In this document: positions 5,518-13,779 of the stretch, piece by piece | Position numbering within the stretch: position 1 is the stretch's first letter | Layout of the letters: each line of letters begins with the position of its first letter | Source of the DNA: Asaia bogorensis | GTDB taxonomy: Bacteria; Pseudomonadota; Alphaproteobacteria; Acetobacterales; Acetobacteraceae | Length of the DNA: 43,805 nucleotides | Direction: 5' to 3' | Assembly (NCBI GenBank): GCA_945888575.1 | Contig: CAMDAM010000003.1 | Coordinates: forward strand, 1 to 43,805 | Notes under the pieces: generated by a model | The model's database searches: none | What the model saw: the letters and a program-made list of their open reading frames with translations, nothing else | Told to the model about the DNA's origin: nothing | Translations under genes and position numbers: made by a program

Positions 5518-8013
5518 CTATCTGCGCCGCTCCGGCGGGGCCACCAGGTCGGGGCGGGCATTGCGCCCCTCCGGCATCACCCCCATCCGCCCCGCGCGCG
5601 CCTGTTCCAGCACCGCCGGGCAGGTATCCGGCACCGCCGCCTCCACCCGCGCCTGCGCGGGAAGCTGCGACTCCAGCTCCATCCGCGGCACCCGGAAGGT
5701 GCCATCCAACCTGGAAGGGACAGTGACACCCTGCCCCGCCATCCGGATCGAAGACCGCAGCCGCAGCGCCAGTTCCTCGGTCTTGAGGTCGATCGTGCCG
5801 TCGCCCTGGATCGTCACCCGCCCGCTTTCCAGCAGCAGCCCGGCCACCGTCACCTTGCCGCGCTCGGCATCGACGCGGGCCGCAAAGCAGCGCAACCGCG
5901 CCAGCGTACCGGCCAGCGTCGTCAGGTTCATGGGCACCCGCGCCGCCCCCATCACGCCGGACAGCGGGTCCAGCAGCAGCCGGCTGTCGATGTTGCCCTC
6001 CACGATCGCAAGCCCCAGCCGCCCCGTCAGGCTGTCTACGATCGCCCGGATCGAATCGCCCTCGGCGCTCAGGTCGGCATCGATCTCCAGATCCCCGAAC
6101 AGGTTGTCCCGCCGGGTGGGGGAGGCAAGCAACGGCTGTACCGGAATCCCGGGGATCGCCGCGCGCAGCCGCATCGGGATCTTCGCGTCGGAGGCATCGA
6201 CCTCCAGCCGCACGGTGGCCTGCCCGTTCGGCAGATCCGACACCAGCGGATCAGCCATCAGCTTGCCGCCCTCCAGCACCACCCGCCCGGCGACGTTGCG
6301 CCACGTCGCGCCGGCCGCCACCAGCTCGCCCAGCGCCAGCGTCAGGTCGGCATCGGCCTGTCGCAGCGCGTCCAGGTGCAGGCGTCGGTTCGGGATCACC
6401 CGCGTATCGTCCCAGCCCTGGCGCCGGAACGGCGAGGGTCGGTCGGCCAGTTCCAGCGCGCCGAACGCATCCGCCAGCACCTCGCCCAGCTCATCCGCAT
6501 CCAGCTTCGTGCTGCGCAACGTGCCAGACAGCCCAGCCCGCGGGGACAAATGCAGCACGAAGTCGCCGCCGAGATCCCCGTGCGGGGTGACGATCGCCAC
6601 GCTGCGCAGCGCCACGCGCTCGGCAAAGCCGTCGGCCGCACCATCGGCCAGCCGCCCCTCCAGGGAGACGTTGAGCAACCGGGGCAGGCGCTGGCCGACC
6701 AGCGGCGAGAGCAGTTCGAGATCCGCGACCCGCGCGCTGACGGCAAGATCGAGCCCGCTGCGCTTGCCCGGTGCCGCCACGCCCCCCTTGAGCACCACCC
6801 GCGTGGCGCCGGCCTCGGCCTCGATGTCGATCGGGAAGAACAGTGCCTCCCCGGCATTCTCCGGCAGGAAGGCCGACAGCCCGCCAAGCGCGCCGCGCAG
6901 CTTCACCGGCACGCCATTCAGCGTGCCGAGCACCTCGCCACGCAGCGCCTGTTCCAGCCCGGGCATGGTGATATCGGCCGTATCCACCTTCAGGCCCGGC
7001 ACCCAGGCGGAGAAATCGGAGGCGCCCATCTGCAACCGCGCGCCGGAGATGTCCGGCACGCTGCCGATGCCATCGGCAATGCGGGCGGTGAGGGAGACAG
7101 TGCGCATGGCCGGCAGGCGGTAGGGCAGCAGCCCGACCAGCGTGCTGGTATCGCCCACCCAGGCATCGATCTTCACGGCATAGCCGGAGAGTTCCAGCGG
7201 GCGCTGGATGCCGCCGGCGACCGTCAGCTTGGCGCCTTGCGATTCTAGCGCCACGCGCAGCGGCCAAGGCGTGGTGGCGGTGTTATCGAGCAGCCGGGGC
7301 AGCGGCCCCACCTGGCCGTTGGCGGAGACGCGCTGGGTGCCGTAGCCGAGATCGGCGGAGAGCGACATCAGCCCGCCGCCCTCCGCCTCCGTGAGCGTGA
7401 TCCGGCGCAGCACCAGGTTGGTGGCCCGGCCGGCCCGGGCATCGGCCAGGGTCAGCCGGCCATCCTTCAAATGGAAGCTCCGCGGCATAGCATGGGCCGG
7501 CGCGGCGGTGGGGCGGGTGCCGGGCGGAGCGGGCGGGTTGCGCCAGTTCGGCACGCCGTCGGCGTCGATCGCCAGGTGGATCTCGGGGTCGGCGATCACC
7601 AGGCGCTTGATGACGGTGCGGCCGGTGAGCAGGGAGGAGCGCGACAGTTCCGCCTCCAGCCGGCCGATACGGGCCAGCGGCGGGCCGTCGAACCCGGCGC
7701 GGGTGGGAATGACCACGTTCTCCAGCGCCACAGTGGCCTTGGCGATCGAATCGATCACCAACGGGCCGGTGATGGTCACCTCCCGCCCGGTGGCCTGGCG
7801 CAGGGCGGTCTGGGCTTCTTCGCGCAGGGCATCGGTATCGATCAGCAGGCGAATGATCCCGAGGCCGGCACCGACAAGGATACTGATGCCCAGCACCACG
7901 GCCAGGACGAGGCGCAGCCACGGGAAGGGCGGCGGCCGGCCCTCGCGCAGCTGGGCGAGGGGAAACGCACCCTGCCCCGCCCGCTCGATCCTGATCCCGC
8001 TGCGCCCCGACAT
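5518..8013 (-). CDS. AsmA-family inner-membrane protein
   Basis: 831 residues. The short basic N-terminus is followed by one membrane segment (about residues 31-56) and then the AsmA start pattern, with ALREEAQTALRQATGREVTITGPL. The long remainder is predicted periplasmic, made of repeating beta-rich stretches. AsmA-like proteins (relatives of TamB/YhdP) are anchored in the inner membrane and bridge the periplasm; they are linked to outer-membrane lipid or protein homeostasis. The C-terminal part contains the usual LDG-F-R-V-P and D-L-K-T-E-E-L motifs of the family. A Shine-Dalgarno GGGAG lies 7 nt before the ATG. It is followed after 10 bp by ATP12 on the same strand. The upstream gap contains a palindromic repeat (8082-8190). 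Confidence 0.88.
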   Translation of the reverse strand: MSGRSGIRIERAGQGAFPLAQLREGRPPPFPWLRLVLAVVLGISILVGAGLGIIRLLIDTDALREEAQTALRQATGREVTITGPLVIDSIAKATVALENVVIPTRAGFDGPPLARIGRLEAELSRSSLLTGRTVIKRLVIADPEIHLAIDADGVPNWRNPPAPPGTRPTAAPAHAMPRSFHLKDGRLTLADARAGRATNLVLRRITLTEAEGGGLMSLSADLGYGTQRVSANGQVGPLPRLLDNTATTPWPLRVALESQGAKLTVAGGIQRPLELSGYAVKIDAWVGDTSTLVGLLPYRLPAMRTVSLTARIADGIGSVPDISGARLQMGASDFSAWVPGLKVDTADITMPGLEQALRGEVLGTLNGVPVKLRGALGGLSAFLPENAGEALFFPIDIEAEAGATRVVLKGGVAAPGKRSGLDLAVSARVADLELLSPLVGQRLPRLLNVSLEGRLADGAADGFAERVALRSVAIVTPHGDLGGDFVLHLSPRAGLSGTLRSTKLDADELGEVLADAFGALELADRPSPFRRQGWDDTRVIPNRRLHLDALRQADADLTLALGELVAAGATWRNVAGRVVLEGGKLMADPLVSDLPNGQATVRLEVDASDAKIPMRLRAAIPGIPVQPLLASPTRRDNLFGDLEIDADLSAEGDSIRAIVDSLTGRLGLAIVEGNIDSRLLLDPLSGVMGAARVPMNLTTLAGTLARLRCFAARVDAERGKVTVAGLLLESGRVTIQGDGTIDLKTEELALRLRSSIRMAGQGVTVPSRLDGTFRVPRMELESQLPAQARVEAAVPDTCPAVLEQARAGRMGVMPEGRNARPDLVAPPERRR

Positions 8014-8081
8014 GCCTGCTCCCGTTCGGTCCGGACTGTCCTAGCGCATGCAGCGAGGGGAGGGAAAGGGAAGGGAAGCGT

Positions 8082-8190
8082 CTTCTTTTTCTGTAGAAAA
8101 AGAAGCAAAAAGACTTTTGTGAGCTTGTGCCCGTGCCAGCACGCGCCAAACGAACAAAAGTTTTTTGGTTCTTTTTTTCAAAAAAGAACC
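8082..8190. repeat. Paired-hairpin palindromic repeat (REP/BIME-like)
   Basis: Two hairpins face each other. The left one has stems CTTCTTTTTC (8082-8091) and GAAAAAGAAG (8096-8105). The right one has stems GGTTCTTTTTT (8167-8177) and AAAAAAGAACC (8180-8190). Next to each, on the inner side, is a matching tail (AAAAAGACTTTTGT at 8107-8120, and its near inverse around 8153-8166), so the whole unit is one large dyad. It sits between the AsmA start and the RluC-like stop. A frame through it gives the spurious peptide KKNQKTF, a phrase I recall from many mis-annotated alphaproteobacterial hypothetical proteins. The T-runs lie inside the stems, so it is not a standard terminator on either strand. 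Confidence 0.75.
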
Positions 8191-8192
8191 CC

Positions 8193-9191
8193 TTACTTGC
8201 TTCGCTTCGGCTTGAAGGGCGGCGGCGCGGAGAACGCAAGCGCCTTGAACGTCTCAATCATATGCGCCGGCATCTCCGCCTCCACGGTGAGCGTGCCGCC
8301 GCCAGGATGCGGCAGGGACAGACGGCGGGCGTGCAGGTGCAGGCGCTCCGGGAAGCCTTCCACCAGGGCGGAGTTACGGTTGCCTTCGTCCTGCTTCTCG
8401 CTGCCGTAGGGCGCATCGCCAAGGATGGGGGCGCCGATGGACGCACAGTGCACGCGCAGCTGGTGGGTGCGGCCGGTGAGCGGGCTGAGTTCCAGCCAGG
8501 CGAGCTTGCGGCCGGCGTGATCCAGCGTGCGGTAGTCGGTGATGGAGTGGGCGGTGTCTTCGTCGTAGGGGCCAGCGACGGCCGCGCGTTCGCCGCGGAA
8601 GCCGTCGATGCGGACGAGGTCACGTTCGATCCGGCCTTCCACCGGCACCGGGCGGCCGGTGACGACGGCCCAGTAGGTTTTCTCCACCGTGCGGCCGCGG
8701 AAGGCGGCGGCGAGCTTGGCGGCGATGCCGGGGGTGCGGGCAACGACGAGAACGCCGGAGGTATCCTTGTCCAGCCGGTGGACGAGGCGGGGCTTCTCGC
8801 CATCGGCGTTGCGCAGGGCGGCCAGCATCATGTCCAGATGCTTGCTGATGCCCGGGCCGCCCTGGGTAGGTAGGCCGGACGGCTTGTTGAGGACGATGAG
8901 CTGATCATCCTGGTAGAGGATCATCGACTCCAGCTCGCGGCCCAGGGCGGGGTCGAGCGGCGGCGGAGCGGGTGCGGGGGCGGGGCCGCTGGGCAAAGGC
9001 GGGATGCGGATGGCCTGGCCGGGGGTGAGGCGGGTGGCGGCATCGGCGCGCTTGCCGTCCACGCGCACCTGGCCGGTGCGGCACAGCTTGTGGATCACCC
9101 CCTGGGTGACGCCCGGGAAATGGCGACGAAACCAGCGGTCGAGGCGGATATCGGCCTCGTCCTCGGTGATTGTTCTCATGGTGACGGTCAT
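8193..9191 (-). CDS. rluC: RluA-family 23S rRNA pseudouridine synthase, RluC-like
   Basis: 332 residues. An N-terminal S4 RNA-binding domain (about residues 10-65: DIRLDRWFRRHFPG...QVRVDGKRA) is followed by the RluA catalytic domain. The catalytic aspartate is D141 in HRLDKDTSG. NKPSGLPTQGG and GRTHQLRVH are the other family motifs. RluC converts three uridines of 23S rRNA to pseudouridine. S4 plus catalytic domain and the neighbourhood (rarA upstream, ATP12 cluster downstream) favour RluC over RluD, but this is inference. Its ATG overlaps the rarA stop as ATGA (9188-9191), so translation is coupled. The C-terminal tail runs up to the palindromic repeat. Confidence 0.85.
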   Translation of the reverse strand: MTVTMRTITEDEADIRLDRWFRRHFPGVTQGVIHKLCRTGQVRVDGKRADAATRLTPGQAIRIPPLPSGPAPAPAPPPLDPALGRELESMILYQDDQLIVLNKPSGLPTQGGPGISKHLDMMLAALRNADGEKPRLVHRLDKDTSGVLVVARTPGIAAKLAAAFRGRTVEKTYWAVVTGRPVPVEGRIERDLVRIDGFRGERAAVAGPYDEDTAHSITDYRTLDHAGRKLAWLELSPLTGRTHQLRVHCASIGAPILGDAPYGSEKQDEGNRNSALVEGFPERLHLHARRLSLPHPGGGTLTVEAEMPAHMIETFKALAFSAPPPFKPKRSK

Positions 9192-10492
9192 GCGCCGCGG
9201 TCCTGGCGGAGTTTGGACCAGTAGGCAAGGCGTTTGCCGATCTCGCGTTCAAAGCCCCGTTCCACGGGGCGGTAGAAATCCTGCCGGGGCATGCCGTCCG
9301 GGAAGTAGTTCTGGCCGCTGAAACCGTCCTCGGTGTCGTGGTCGTAGGCATAGCCGGCGCCGTAGCCGAGGTTCTTCATCAGCTTGGTCGGCGCGTTGAG
9401 GATGTGGGCCGGGGGCATCAGGCTGCCGGTGCCTTTTGCGGCGCGCTGGGCGGCGCCCAGCGCAGTGTAGAGCGCATTCGATTTGGGGGCGGTGCCGAGA
9501 TAGACCACGGCCTGGGCGATGGCGAGTTCGCCTTCCGGGGAGCCGAGGCGTTCGTAGGTTTCCCAGGCGGCGAGCGTGATCTGCAGCGCCTGGGGGTCGG
9601 CCATGCCGATATCCTCGCTGGCGAAGCGCAGCAGGCGGCGGGCGATGTAGCGCGGGTCTTCCCCGCCCACCAGCATGCGGGCGAGCCAGTAGAGGGCGGC
9701 GTCGCAATCGCTGCCGCGCAGGGATTTGTGGAGTGCCGAGATGAGGTTGTAGTGCTCCTCCCGGTCCTTGTCGTAGAGGGCTGCACGCTTGGCCAGGAGC
9801 TCGGAGAGTTCCGGCACGTCGAGCGGGGGCGTTTCCGGCGGCAGGGCGGCGAGCTGTTCGGCGAGGTTGAGGAGGTAGCGGCCATCGCCATCGGCCATGG
9901 CGCGCAGGGTGGCGCGGGCTTCGGGGTCCACCGGCAGGGGGTGGCCGATGGCGGCCTCGGCGCGGTGCAGCAGCAGGTCCAGCCCGGCATCGTCCAGGCG
10001 CTTGAGGACGAGAACCTGGCAGCGGGAGAGTAGCGCGCCGTTGAGGGCGAAGCTGGGGTTCTCGGTGGTGGCGCCGATCAGGGTGACGGTGCCGTTTTCC
10101 ACCACCGGCAGGAATCCGTCCTGCTGGGCGCGGTTGAAGCGGTGAATCTCGTCGACGAAGAGCAGGGTGGCCTGGCCGTGGGCGCGGCGGCGGGTGGCTT
10201 CCTCGAAGCATTTCTTGAGGTCGGCGACGCCGGAGAACACGGCGGAGAGCTGGACGAAATGCAGGTTGGCCTGTTCGGCCAGCAGGCGGGCGATGGTGGT
10301 CTTGCCGACGCCCGGGGGGCCCCAGAGGATGAGCGAGGCGAGCGAGCCGCGCTGGAGCATGCGAGTGAGCGTGCCGGCGGGGCCGAGCAGGTGGTCCTGG
10401 CCCACCACCTCTCCGAGCGCGCGCGGGCGCAAGCGGTCCGCGAGGGGGCCGGTGGTGGGCGTGGGCTCCGGGAGCGGGAGGGACAGGGACAC
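9188..10492 (-). CDS. rarA: Replication-associated recombination ATPase RarA (MgsA)
   Basis: 434-residue AAA+ ATPase acting at stalled replication forks, related to clamp loaders and RuvB. Walker A is GPPGVGKTT (residues 58-66), Walker B is LLFVDEIHR with D114-E115, and sensor 1 is IGATTENPSF. The C-terminal tetramerisation region is complete (HILNAPTKLMKN...GYAYDHDTEDGFSGQNYFPDG). The start is GTG at 10490-10492. No other usable start lies before the conserved PLADRLRP segment, and no Shine-Dalgarno is visible. The preceding EamA gene ends 19 bp upstream. A perfect TATAAT lies 6 nt before the GTG, so a leaderless transcript is possible. It is coupled to the RluC-like gene by ATGA. Confidence 0.93.
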   Translation of the reverse strand: MSLSLPLPEPTPTTGPLADRLRPRALGEVVGQDHLLGPAGTLTRMLQRGSLASLILWGPPGVGKTTIARLLAEQANLHFVQLSAVFSGVADLKKCFEEATRRRAHGQATLLFVDEIHRFNRAQQDGFLPVVENGTVTLIGATTENPSFALNGALLSRCQVLVLKRLDDAGLDLLLHRAEAAIGHPLPVDPEARATLRAMADGDGRYLLNLAEQLAALPPETPPLDVPELSELLAKRAALYDKDREEHYNLISALHKSLRGSDCDAALYWLARMLVGGEDPRYIARRLLRFASEDIGMADPQALQITLAAWETYERLGSPEGELAIAQAVVYLGTAPKSNALYTALGAAQRAAKGTGSLMPPAHILNAPTKLMKNLGYGAGYAYDHDTEDGFSGQNYFPDGMPRQDFYRPVERGFEREIGKRLAYWSKLRQDRGA

Positions 10493-10498
10493 GCCGGG

Positions 10499-10507
10499 AT
10501 TATAGCA
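10499..10507 (-). promoter_or_regulatory. Extended -10 promoter in front of rarA
   Basis: On the minus strand this reads TGCTATAAT: a perfect -10 hexamer with the extended TGn element. There is no convincing -35 at 17 nt, as is usual for extended -10 promoters. The GTG of rarA begins 6 nt downstream, at the expected transcription start. It lies in the 19-bp gap after the EamA transporter gene. Confidence 0.55.
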
Positions 10508-10511
10508 GGTG

Positions 10512-11402
10512 TCAGCGCCGCAGGGTGCCGATCGCGATGCCCGAGAGGATCATGGCGGCTGCGACCATAAGGGGGATGTCGATACCCTCGCCGAGGAAGA
10601 TGGCGGAGCCGGCTATGCCCACCACGGGGGTGGCGAGGATGCCGAGTGCCGTGGTGGAGGCGGGCAGCGAGCGGTTGACGATGGCCAGCGCCCAGAAGGC
10701 GTAGGCGGTGGCGATCAGGCCCGTGTAGGCAAACAGCGCAGCCAGCCAGAGCGAGAAGGTGAAAGTGGGCGCCCCCTCGACCAGCGGGGCCAGGATGAAC
10801 AGCACCACCGTGGCCAGCAGCGCCTGCCAGAACACCAGCTGGAAGGGCGAGCTGATCCATTTATGGGCGCGGGTGTAGAGGATCGACACCGACCATGACA
10901 GCGCCGAGAGCAGCAGCATGGCGTTGCCGAACAGGGCGTTGCGGTTCGACCAGTCGAAGGCCAGCGGGTTGAACAGGAAGGCAAGGCCGGCGAGGCCGAG
11001 CGCGATGCCGGCCATGCGGGCGGGGGGAATGCGCTCCCGCAGGAACGGCCAGGCGCCGAGGGCGACCCAGAGCGGCGTGGTGTAGGCGAGCACGACGGAG
11101 CGGCCAACGGGCACGTGCATCAGCCCGTAGGACATCAGCACCGAGAAGACGATCATGTGCGGGACGGAGATCATGAAGATCACCGGCACATCCCCACGCT
11201 TGGGGATGATCATCTGGCCGCGGGCCACCAGCAGCACGCCAAGACCGACGGTGGCGACAAGGCTGCGGATGGCCGACATCCAGAACGGCGGCACCTCCAT
11301 CACGATCAGCTTGGCCACCGTCCAGGTGATGCCCCAGGCGAGGACGATCGAGGCGAACAGGGCGATGGCGGCGGCGCGGGAGGGCGGGGCGGGTTGGGGC
11401 AT
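10512..11402 (-). CDS. EamA/DMT-superfamily membrane transporter
   Basis: About 296 residues with ten hydrophobic segments in two repeated halves, the layout of drug/metabolite (EamA) exporters in the inner membrane. The first half opens with ALFASIVLAWGITWTVAKLIV. The second half contains TAYAFWALAIVNRSLPASTTALGILATPVVGI, the typical second EamA repeat, and it ends GIAIGTLRR. The substrate cannot be predicted. The start at 11402 (MPQPAPPSRAA) places the first helix at the usual distance; an in-frame ATG at 11474 would add 24 residues of low complexity. Neither has a strong ribosome site. Divergent from the GGDEF-EAL gene. Confidence 0.85.
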   Translation of the reverse strand: MPQPAPPSRAAAIALFASIVLAWGITWTVAKLIVMEVPPFWMSAIRSLVATVGLGVLLVARGQMIIPKRGDVPVIFMISVPHMIVFSVLMSYGLMHVPVGRSVVLAYTTPLWVALGAWPFLRERIPPARMAGIALGLAGLAFLFNPLAFDWSNRNALFGNAMLLLSALSWSVSILYTRAHKWISSPFQLVFWQALLATVVLFILAPLVEGAPTFTFSLWLAALFAYTGLIATAYAFWALAIVNRSLPASTTALGILATPVVGIAGSAIFLGEGIDIPLMVAAAMILSGIAIGTLRR

Positions 11403-11525
11403 GGCGGGGTCCACCGGCCAGGGATTGGCCGCCACGTCAAGCCCGCCCCGGGGCGGCCCGCCGCGCGTGTTCATCCCGGGTTAAGGCTGTTGTCGTTGGC
11501 TGTGGGCCCCTTGGTGGCACCCTTC

Positions 11526-13223
11526 ATGAACGACATCCTCCATGTTTCGGTCCCGGAGTGCGCTGTCGCGGCGGCACCGTCCCGCGACCCGGTCGTTGCC
11601 GCCATGACCGCCGCCGTGGCGGAACCCTTCCTCATTCTCGATCGGCGCCGCCGGGTGCGCGGCTGGAACCCGGCCGCAACGGGCCTGCTGGGGTTGGAGG
11701 CGACGCAGCCGGACACGGGCTTGGCGCGGTTGCTGGCCGGCGCCACGCGGATGGATGCCGCCACGCGTGAGGCGGTTGCGGCGACCGCCAGCGCGGCGAT
11801 CGAGGGTGGGGCGCTATCGCCGTCCCGCCCCTTGGGGTTGCGGGTGCACCAGATCGGTCCGCATCGCTGGATGCTGGTGTTCCCTGCTGAGCAGGACGCG
11901 AAGATGGCGGACCTCGTGCTGACCGATCCGCTGACCGGCCTGGCCAACCGGCGCGCCTTCCAGCAGGCTTTGGCCGGCCTGATGCCTGCCACGGCCACGC
12001 GCCCAGGCGGGCCTTCGGTTCTGCTGATCGACCTCGACCAGTTCAAGCAGGTCAACGACCGGCTGGGCCATCCCATTGGCGACGCGCTGCTGATGGCCGT
12101 GGGGCGACGGCTGCGCTCGGCGCTGCGCGACACGGACCGGGTGTTCCGGCTGGGCGGCGATGAGTTCGCGGTGATCGTCGACACGCCTGACCGGGCCGAG
12201 GCGGTGGCCACGCGGCTGGTGGATCTGCTGAGCCGGACCTACCTGGTGCAGGGGCATGTGTGCACCATCGGCGCCAGCATCGGCATCGCCACCGCGCCCG
12301 GCGACGGCGACACCGGGGACGAGCTGGTGCGTTGCGCCGACCTCGCGCTGTACCAGGCCAAGGCCGAGGGGCGGCAATGCGTGCGCCGGTTCCATCCCGA
12401 ACTGGACGCCAAGGCGCGCACGCGGCACGCGATCGAGGCGGATCTTCGCCTGGCGCTGGTGCGCGACCAGCTGGAGCTGCACTACCAGGCGCAGATCGAT
12501 CTCGCCGGCGGGCACCTGGCCGGATTTGAGGCGCTGTTGCGCTGGCGCCACCCCGAGCGTGGGCTGGTGCCGCCCGATTCCTTCATCCGCATCGCCGAGG
12601 AGATCGGCCTGATCGTGCCGTTCGGGGAATGGGTGATCCGCACCGCGTGCCGCGTTTGTGCGAGCTGGCCGGCGCCGCTGGTGGTCGCGGTGAATGTCTC
12701 CGTGCTGCAGCTGACCGCGGCGGCTAACCTGGTGGAGACGGTGAAATCCGCCCTGGCAGCCTCCGGCCTGCCGGCGGCCCGGCTGGAGATCGAGATCACC
12801 GAGTCTGCCCTGCTGGGCGATCAGGCGACGCCGCGGGCCATCCTGCTGGCCCTGCGCGACATGGGCGTGCGCATCTCCATGGACGATTTCGGCACTGGCT
12901 ATTCCTCGCTGAGCCAGCTGCGGTCCTTCCCGTTCGACAAGATCAAGATCGACCGATCGTTCATCGGCGACATGGCCAGCAGCAGCGAGGCGACCGCCAT
13001 GGTGCGGGCGGTGACGACACTGGGCGCCTCCCTGGGCATGACGACGACGGCCGAAGGCGTGGAAACGGCGGAGCAGGCGCGCCAGCTGGGCATCGAGGGC
13101 TGCACCTACATGCAGGGATACCTGATCAGTCGGCCGCTGCCGCAGGACCAGATCCAGGCGCTGATCGCGCGCCACGCCACCCACGAACCCTTGCCCCCCT
13201 TTCGTGCAGAGAGCGAAACATGA
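11526..13223 (+). CDS. PAS-GGDEF-EAL cyclic-di-GMP turnover protein
   Basis: 565 residues, no membrane segment. The N-terminal part (about 20-120) resembles a PAS domain (EPFLILDRRRRVRGWNPAATGLLGL). The diguanylate cyclase domain has GGDEF at 210-214 and an inhibitory RxxD site at R201-D204, exactly five residues ahead. The phosphodiesterase domain has EAL at 335-337, EITES for metal binding, DDFGTGYSS at 453-461 and KIDRSFI. Both active sites look intact, so the protein could make and degrade c-di-GMP. The ATG at 11526 follows a modest GGTGG site; the frame is open further upstream without family similarity. The last four bases are shared with the ATG of the BLUF gene (ATGA), which strongly suggests the two proteins work together. 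Confidence 0.92.
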   Translation: MNDILHVSVPECAVAAAPSRDPVVAAMTAAVAEPFLILDRRRRVRGWNPAATGLLGLEATQPDTGLARLLAGATRMDAATREAVAATASAAIEGGALSPSRPLGLRVHQIGPHRWMLVFPAEQDAKMADLVLTDPLTGLANRRAFQQALAGLMPATATRPGGPSVLLIDLDQFKQVNDRLGHPIGDALLMAVGRRLRSALRDTDRVFRLGGDEFAVIVDTPDRAEAVATRLVDLLSRTYLVQGHVCTIGASIGIATAPGDGDTGDELVRCADLALYQAKAEGRQCVRRFHPELDAKARTRHAIEADLRLALVRDQLELHYQAQIDLAGGHLAGFEALLRWRHPERGLVPPDSFIRIAEEIGLIVPFGEWVIRTACRVCASWPAPLVVAVNVSVLQLTAAANLVETVKSALAASGLPAARLEIEITESALLGDQATPRAILLALRDMGVRISMDDFGTGYSSLSQLRSFPFDKIKIDRSFIGDMASSSEATAMVRAVTTLGASLGMTTTAEGVETAEQARQLGIEGCTYMQGYLISRPLPQDQIQALIARHATHEPLPPFRAESET

Positions 13224-13645
13224 GCGAGCCCCTGTTTCGCCTTCTCTATTGCAGCCGGTCACTGCTGGACCCTGCGAGCGCCGAGGCGGACATCCGCAAC
13301 ATCCTGGAAGTGGCCCGCCGCAACAACCGGGCAGCCGGGCTGAGCGGGGCGCTGCTTTTCACCACCCACGCCTTTGCCCAGGTGCTGGAAGGACCGCAGC
13401 ATGCTGTGGAGGCAACGTTCGAGCGCATCCAGTGCGACCCGCGCCATCGCGACTCGCAAGTCATCGAAGTTGGCCCGATCGAGGCACGGGAATTCGGTGC
13501 CTGGAGCATGGCCTATAGCGGCATGGGCGACGCGCTGGCGGGCCTGGCGTTGGACAAGGCCTTCGCACTCCCTCCAGCGGAAGCTGGCACCCGGGTGCTG
13601 GGGATATTGCGCGACGTGATGGCACGCGAAGGCGAATGGGCCTGA
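13220..13645 (+). CDS. Stand-alone BLUF blue-light photoreceptor
   Basis: 141 residues, a single BLUF domain (FAD-binding blue-light sensor) with a short C-terminal tail. Key positions are visible: Y10 in RLLYCSR, the N35-N36 pair before RAAGLSGALLF, Q54 in FAQVLEG, and W95-x-M97 in EFGAWSMAY. Tyr, Asn and Gln form the light-switched hydrogen-bond network around the flavin. No output domain is attached, so signalling must go through a partner protein. Its ATG overlaps the TGA of the PAS-GGDEF-EAL gene. In Rhodopseudomonas palustris a short BLUF protein (PapB) controls an EAL phosphodiesterase (PapA), a close precedent. It is convergent with rplQ; a hairpin lies between them. Confidence 0.92.
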   Translation: MSEPLFRLLYCSRSLLDPASAEADIRNILEVARRNNRAAGLSGALLFTTHAFAQVLEGPQHAVEATFERIQCDPRHRDSQVIEVGPIEAREFGAWSMAYSGMGDALAGLALDKAFALPPAEAGTRVLGILRDVMAREGEWA

Positions 13646-13711
13646 ACCCAAGGCGACGCGGGAACGCGACGTTTCCGGCAGCCATGGCAGCGCCGCCATG
13701 GTTCAAAACGA

Positions 13712-13747
13712 AACGGCCGACCTGGACGTAAGTCCGGGCCGGCCGTT
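13712..13747 (-). terminator. Rho-independent terminator of the rpsM-rplQ operon
   Basis: Arms AACGGCCG-A-CCTGGAC and GTCCGGG-C-CGGCCGTT fold into a 15-bp stem with one mismatch, one G-U pair and a GTAA loop. Read leftward it is followed by TTTCGTTTTG, a good U-tract, so it terminates transcription after rplQ. It lies between the convergent rplQ and BLUF genes and may also slow rightward transcripts, though the T-run there is weak. Confidence 0.8.
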
Positions 13748-13779
13748 GTGTTGTCGTGCCTGGGCGAAGTGCCCGAAGG

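Noticed and set aside
5060-7248. Long plus-strand open frames across the AsmA and ATP12 genes
   Set aside because: Shadows; low-complexity Ser/Pro/Arg translation, while the minus frame has clear family motifs.
8167-8190. Rho-independent terminator for the RluC-like gene
   Set aside because: T-runs are inside the stem; leftward it is followed by A residues, not U.
7283-8257. Minus-strand open frame with KKNQKTF
   Set aside because: Runs through the second repeat and a shifted frame of the AsmA gene.
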